A stretch of 5,843 nucleotides of DNA from contig CACYDL010000144.1 of assembly GCA_902773195.1 (NCBI GenBank), positions 1 to 5,843 on the forward strand. Direction: 5' to 3'. Of the stretch, positions 3,966 to 5,843 are shown one piece after another; position 1 is the stretch's first letter; each line of letters starts with the position of its first letter. A program made the position numbers and the translations under genes. The notes beneath the pieces are model-generated. The model worked only from the letters and a program-made list of their open reading frames with translations, was not told the DNA's origin and made no database searches. Source of the stretch: an uncultured Lachnospiraceae bacterium (GTDB taxonomy: Bacteria > Bacillota_A > Clostridia > Lachnospirales > Lachnospiraceae).

Positions 3966-5843
3966 ATGCAGAAAAAGAAACTGAGTGCCAGACACAGACT
4001 GATCCTTACCTACATGAACGGCAAGCACATGGCGGTTCCCGGCAGGGAACTGGCGGAGAGGCTCGGCGTATCCACCAGGACCGTGCGGGGGGAGGTCGCC
4101 CGGATCAACGACCTGCTCCGCGAGGACGACATCCGCATCCGCTCCCTGTCCGGCAAGGGCTACCAGCTGGAGGTCGGGGACCGCCCCCTGTTTCTCGAGC
4201 TCATCTCCGACCGCGAGATCATGCAGACCAAGGAGGACCGGATCATTTTTCTGATGATGCGGCTCATCAATTCGGACGACTGGATCGAGCTGGCCCAGCT
4301 CGAGGACGAGATGTTCGTCAGCCGGACCACCCTGGAGAACGACCTGCGCGAGATCCGGCGCCGCGTCTGCGAGCACCAGCCCTACATCGCGATGAAGCGC
4401 AGGAACAACGCCATCCTCATCGAGGACGACGAGATGAAGAAAAGGGAAGTGCTGCTGCATATCTACTGCGACAGCTGGGATTTCGACTCGCGCGAGGGCA
4501 TCAGCCTCCGCAACAGCCCCGCGGACCGGAAGGTCATGGACGAGATCCGGACCGAGCTCGTCCGCGCCCTCAGGGAAAACGGCATCCGTCTGGATGATCC
4601 CGGAATCGTCAACATGAGGCTGGCCCTGGCCCTCATTTACGCCAGAAACCTGGAGGAACACCGGATGTACAACGCCGGCCGTTGCAGCCGGTACGGCCGT
4701 TCCAGAAAAACCGTGGAGGTCCTGCTGGACCGCCTGAAGAAGCAGTGGGAGATCGAGCTGGAGGAGGCCGACTACGACTGGCTGACCGGCCGCCTGGACC
4801 GGCTCTGCGTCATGAGCGCGGGCGTCGAAAGCTATGAGAGCGCCGCCGCCGGGGCGGATGAGGCGTCCCTCCGGGCAGCGGAACAGCTGGAGGACGAGCT
4901 GTGGGAGAAATTCGGCATCAGCTTCCGGGACGACGAGACCTTCCGGGCCGAGCTGCTCATCAGCGTGAGGGCCTTCCGCAACAGCGATATACCGACCCAG
5001 GCCCAGAGCAGGTACTCGACGGATCTTCTGGAGAAGCAGTACGTCATGCTGGGCGGGGCGGCGCGGTACCTCGCCGCCCGTCTGGAGGAGATGACGGGGT
5101 TCCGGCTCAGGAAGAACGCGAATAACTGGCTGGTCCCGATGCTCTGCTCGGCGGCGGAACGAAAGGAGAGAAGAACCGCCGCCGGTATTCGGACCGTCAT
5201 CGTGAGCCATTACAGTCTCAGCCTGACCCGGTACCTCGAGGAAAATCTCCGCAAGCTTTTCGGGATGAGGATGAAGATCATCGCCTCCGTCCCGGTTTAC
5301 GACAGAAGGACCGTCCCGGCGCTGAATCCGACGCTGGTCATCACCACCGTAAAAATGGGGATGACGGAGGACATCGGGGTTCCCTGCGTCGTCACCTCCC
5401 CGATCGTCACGCAGGACGAGCTGATCCTGATCGACCGCACGCTGCAGATGCTGGAGCGGGCGTCGCTGCACGAACCGCTCCCGGAGCCGGCGGAGGCCTA
5501 TCTGGACAGAGGAGGCGCCGTGGCGGCAGGCCGTTCCTGCTCCGCGGACGAAGCCGTCGTCCTGGCGGTGAAGAAGTGGGTCCGACAGGGCCTGATCCAC
5601 GAAGAGGAGACGCCGGACGCGGGGGAATTTGTCCGCACATTCCTCGAAGACGGCCGGATGTTCCTGTATCGGACGGGACACGGGGATCAGACGTGGGTGA
5701 CGACGGTGTCCGCCGGCGCCATCCTGTGCGGCGGCCTGAAAAATCCCGGGACCGTCTACGTGGGATCCTTCGCCCGGGAGGCGAGCGGGCTGATTCCCGC
5801 CCTTTTCGGGGCGCTGGACCATATGAAACGAGAAGAGGACTGA
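3966..5843 (+). CDS. PRD-domain transcriptional regulator, MtlR/LicR-like (625 aa)
   Basis: Predicted DNA-binding regulator of carbohydrate genes. Domains in order: a winged helix-turn-helix at about 5-70 (ELAERLGVSTRTVRGEVARI, ending in the characteristic GKGYQL); a second Mga-like helix-turn-helix at about 90-155 (VSRTTLENDLREIRRRV); two PRD-like helical modules at about 185-285 and 300-400; an EIIB-like segment at about 407-495; and an EIIA-like segment at about 510-620. The double helix-turn-helix and lack of an RNA-binding CAT domain point to a DNA-binding activator rather than a BglG-type antiterminator. The residues usually phosphorylated seem absent: A220 and S333 replace the PRD histidines, S414 replaces the EIIB cysteine, and no ALPH-like EIIA site is seen, though H572 is nearby. 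The ATG at 3966 was chosen because the fold starts there; GGGGTGGGA just upstream is a modest ribosome binding site. An in-frame extension to 3816 would begin inside the terminator. Likely targets are the adjacent dehydrogenase and kinase genes. The frame closes at the last base of the window. Confidence 0.88.
   Translation: MQKKKLSARHRLILTYMNGKHMAVPGRELAERLGVSTRTVRGEVARINDLLREDDIRIRSLSGKGYQLEVGDRPLFLELISDREIMQTKEDRIIFLMMRLINSDDWIELAQLEDEMFVSRTTLENDLREIRRRVCEHQPYIAMKRRNNAILIEDDEMKKREVLLHIYCDSWDFDSREGISLRNSPADRKVMDEIRTELVRALRENGIRLDDPGIVNMRLALALIYARNLEEHRMYNAGRCSRYGRSRKTVEVLLDRLKKQWEIELEEADYDWLTGRLDRLCVMSAGVESYESAAAGADEASLRAAEQLEDELWEKFGISFRDDETFRAELLISVRAFRNSDIPTQAQSRYSTDLLEKQYVMLGGAARYLAARLEEMTGFRLRKNANNWLVPMLCSAAERKERRTAAGIRTVIVSHYSLSLTRYLEENLRKLFGMRMKIIASVPVYDRRTVPALNPTLVITTVKMGMTEDIGVPCVVTSPIVTQDELILIDRTLQMLERASLHEPLPEPAEAYLDRGGAVAAGRSCSADEAVVLAVKKWVRQGLIHEEETPDAGEFVRTFLEDGRMFLYRTGHGDQTWVTTVSAGAILCGGLKNPGTVYVGSFAREASGLIPALFGALDHMKREED

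Noticed and set aside
3696..5822. A 708-codon open frame on the minus strand opposite the regulator gene
   Set aside because: Despite its length it reads as low-complexity protein with no known motif, while the plus strand encodes a clear multi-domain regulator. It is a shadow of codon bias.
3966..5843. BglG-type RNA-binding antiterminator
   Set aside because: The N-terminus holds two DNA-binding helix-turn-helix domains rather than a CAT RNA-binding domain, so a DNA-binding activator is more likely, even though the leader has terminator-like features.
1..5843. CRISPR array, tRNA, rRNA, phage or transposon genes
   Set aside because: No regularly spaced repeats, cloverleaf-like sequence, rRNA-like sequence or transposase/integrase motif is visible on either strand.

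Overview
The window looks like a segment of a G+C-rich member of the Bacillota (Firmicutes), probably in the Clostridia. Three things suggest this: strong AGGAGG-type ribosome binding sites, compact hairpin-plus-T-run terminators, and a PRD-type sugar regulator with two N-terminal helix-turn-helix domains, an architecture best known from Bacillota. Coding DNA is G/C-rich at third codon positions throughout. Genus or species cannot be read from the sequence.

Layout: (1) 1-94, a short upstream stretch with a small hairpin and a strong ribosome binding site. (2) 95-622, plus strand, a compact nitroreductase-family flavoprotein followed by a strong terminator at 716-755. (3) 841-2418, minus strand, an FGGY-family carbohydrate kinase that converges on the nitroreductase gene. 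(4) 2419-2677, a divergent intergenic region with one plausible promoter in each direction, a 14-bp A/T palindrome at the kinase -35 box, and a G+C-rich leader in front of the next gene. (5) 2678-3724, plus strand, a zinc-dependent medium-chain dehydrogenase of the sorbitol dehydrogenase type, closed by a strong terminator at 3783-3817. (6) 3725-3965, an intergenic region with that terminator, a possible overlapping promoter and extra copies of the terminator-stem octamer. (7) 3966-5843, plus strand, a 625-residue PRD/MtlR/LicR-like transcriptional regulator that ends at the last base of the window. No stretch longer than 300 bases lacks a gene.

Working model (inference): dehydrogenase and kinase form a classic polyol or sugar route, in which NAD-linked oxidation yields a ketose that the FGGY kinase phosphorylates for central metabolism. 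The regulator next door would control the divergent pair. No transporter, aldolase or epimerase lies in the window, so the substrate cannot be fixed. The nitroreductase has no evident link to this pathway.

The most notable points are two. The PRD regulator appears to have lost the usual phosphorylated residues of its PTS-sensing domains. Its leader carries four copies (two in each orientation) of the octamer that builds the preceding terminator, which allows alternative hairpins. Nothing here amounts to a clearly new system; the gene content is that of a small, specialised carbohydrate-use locus.
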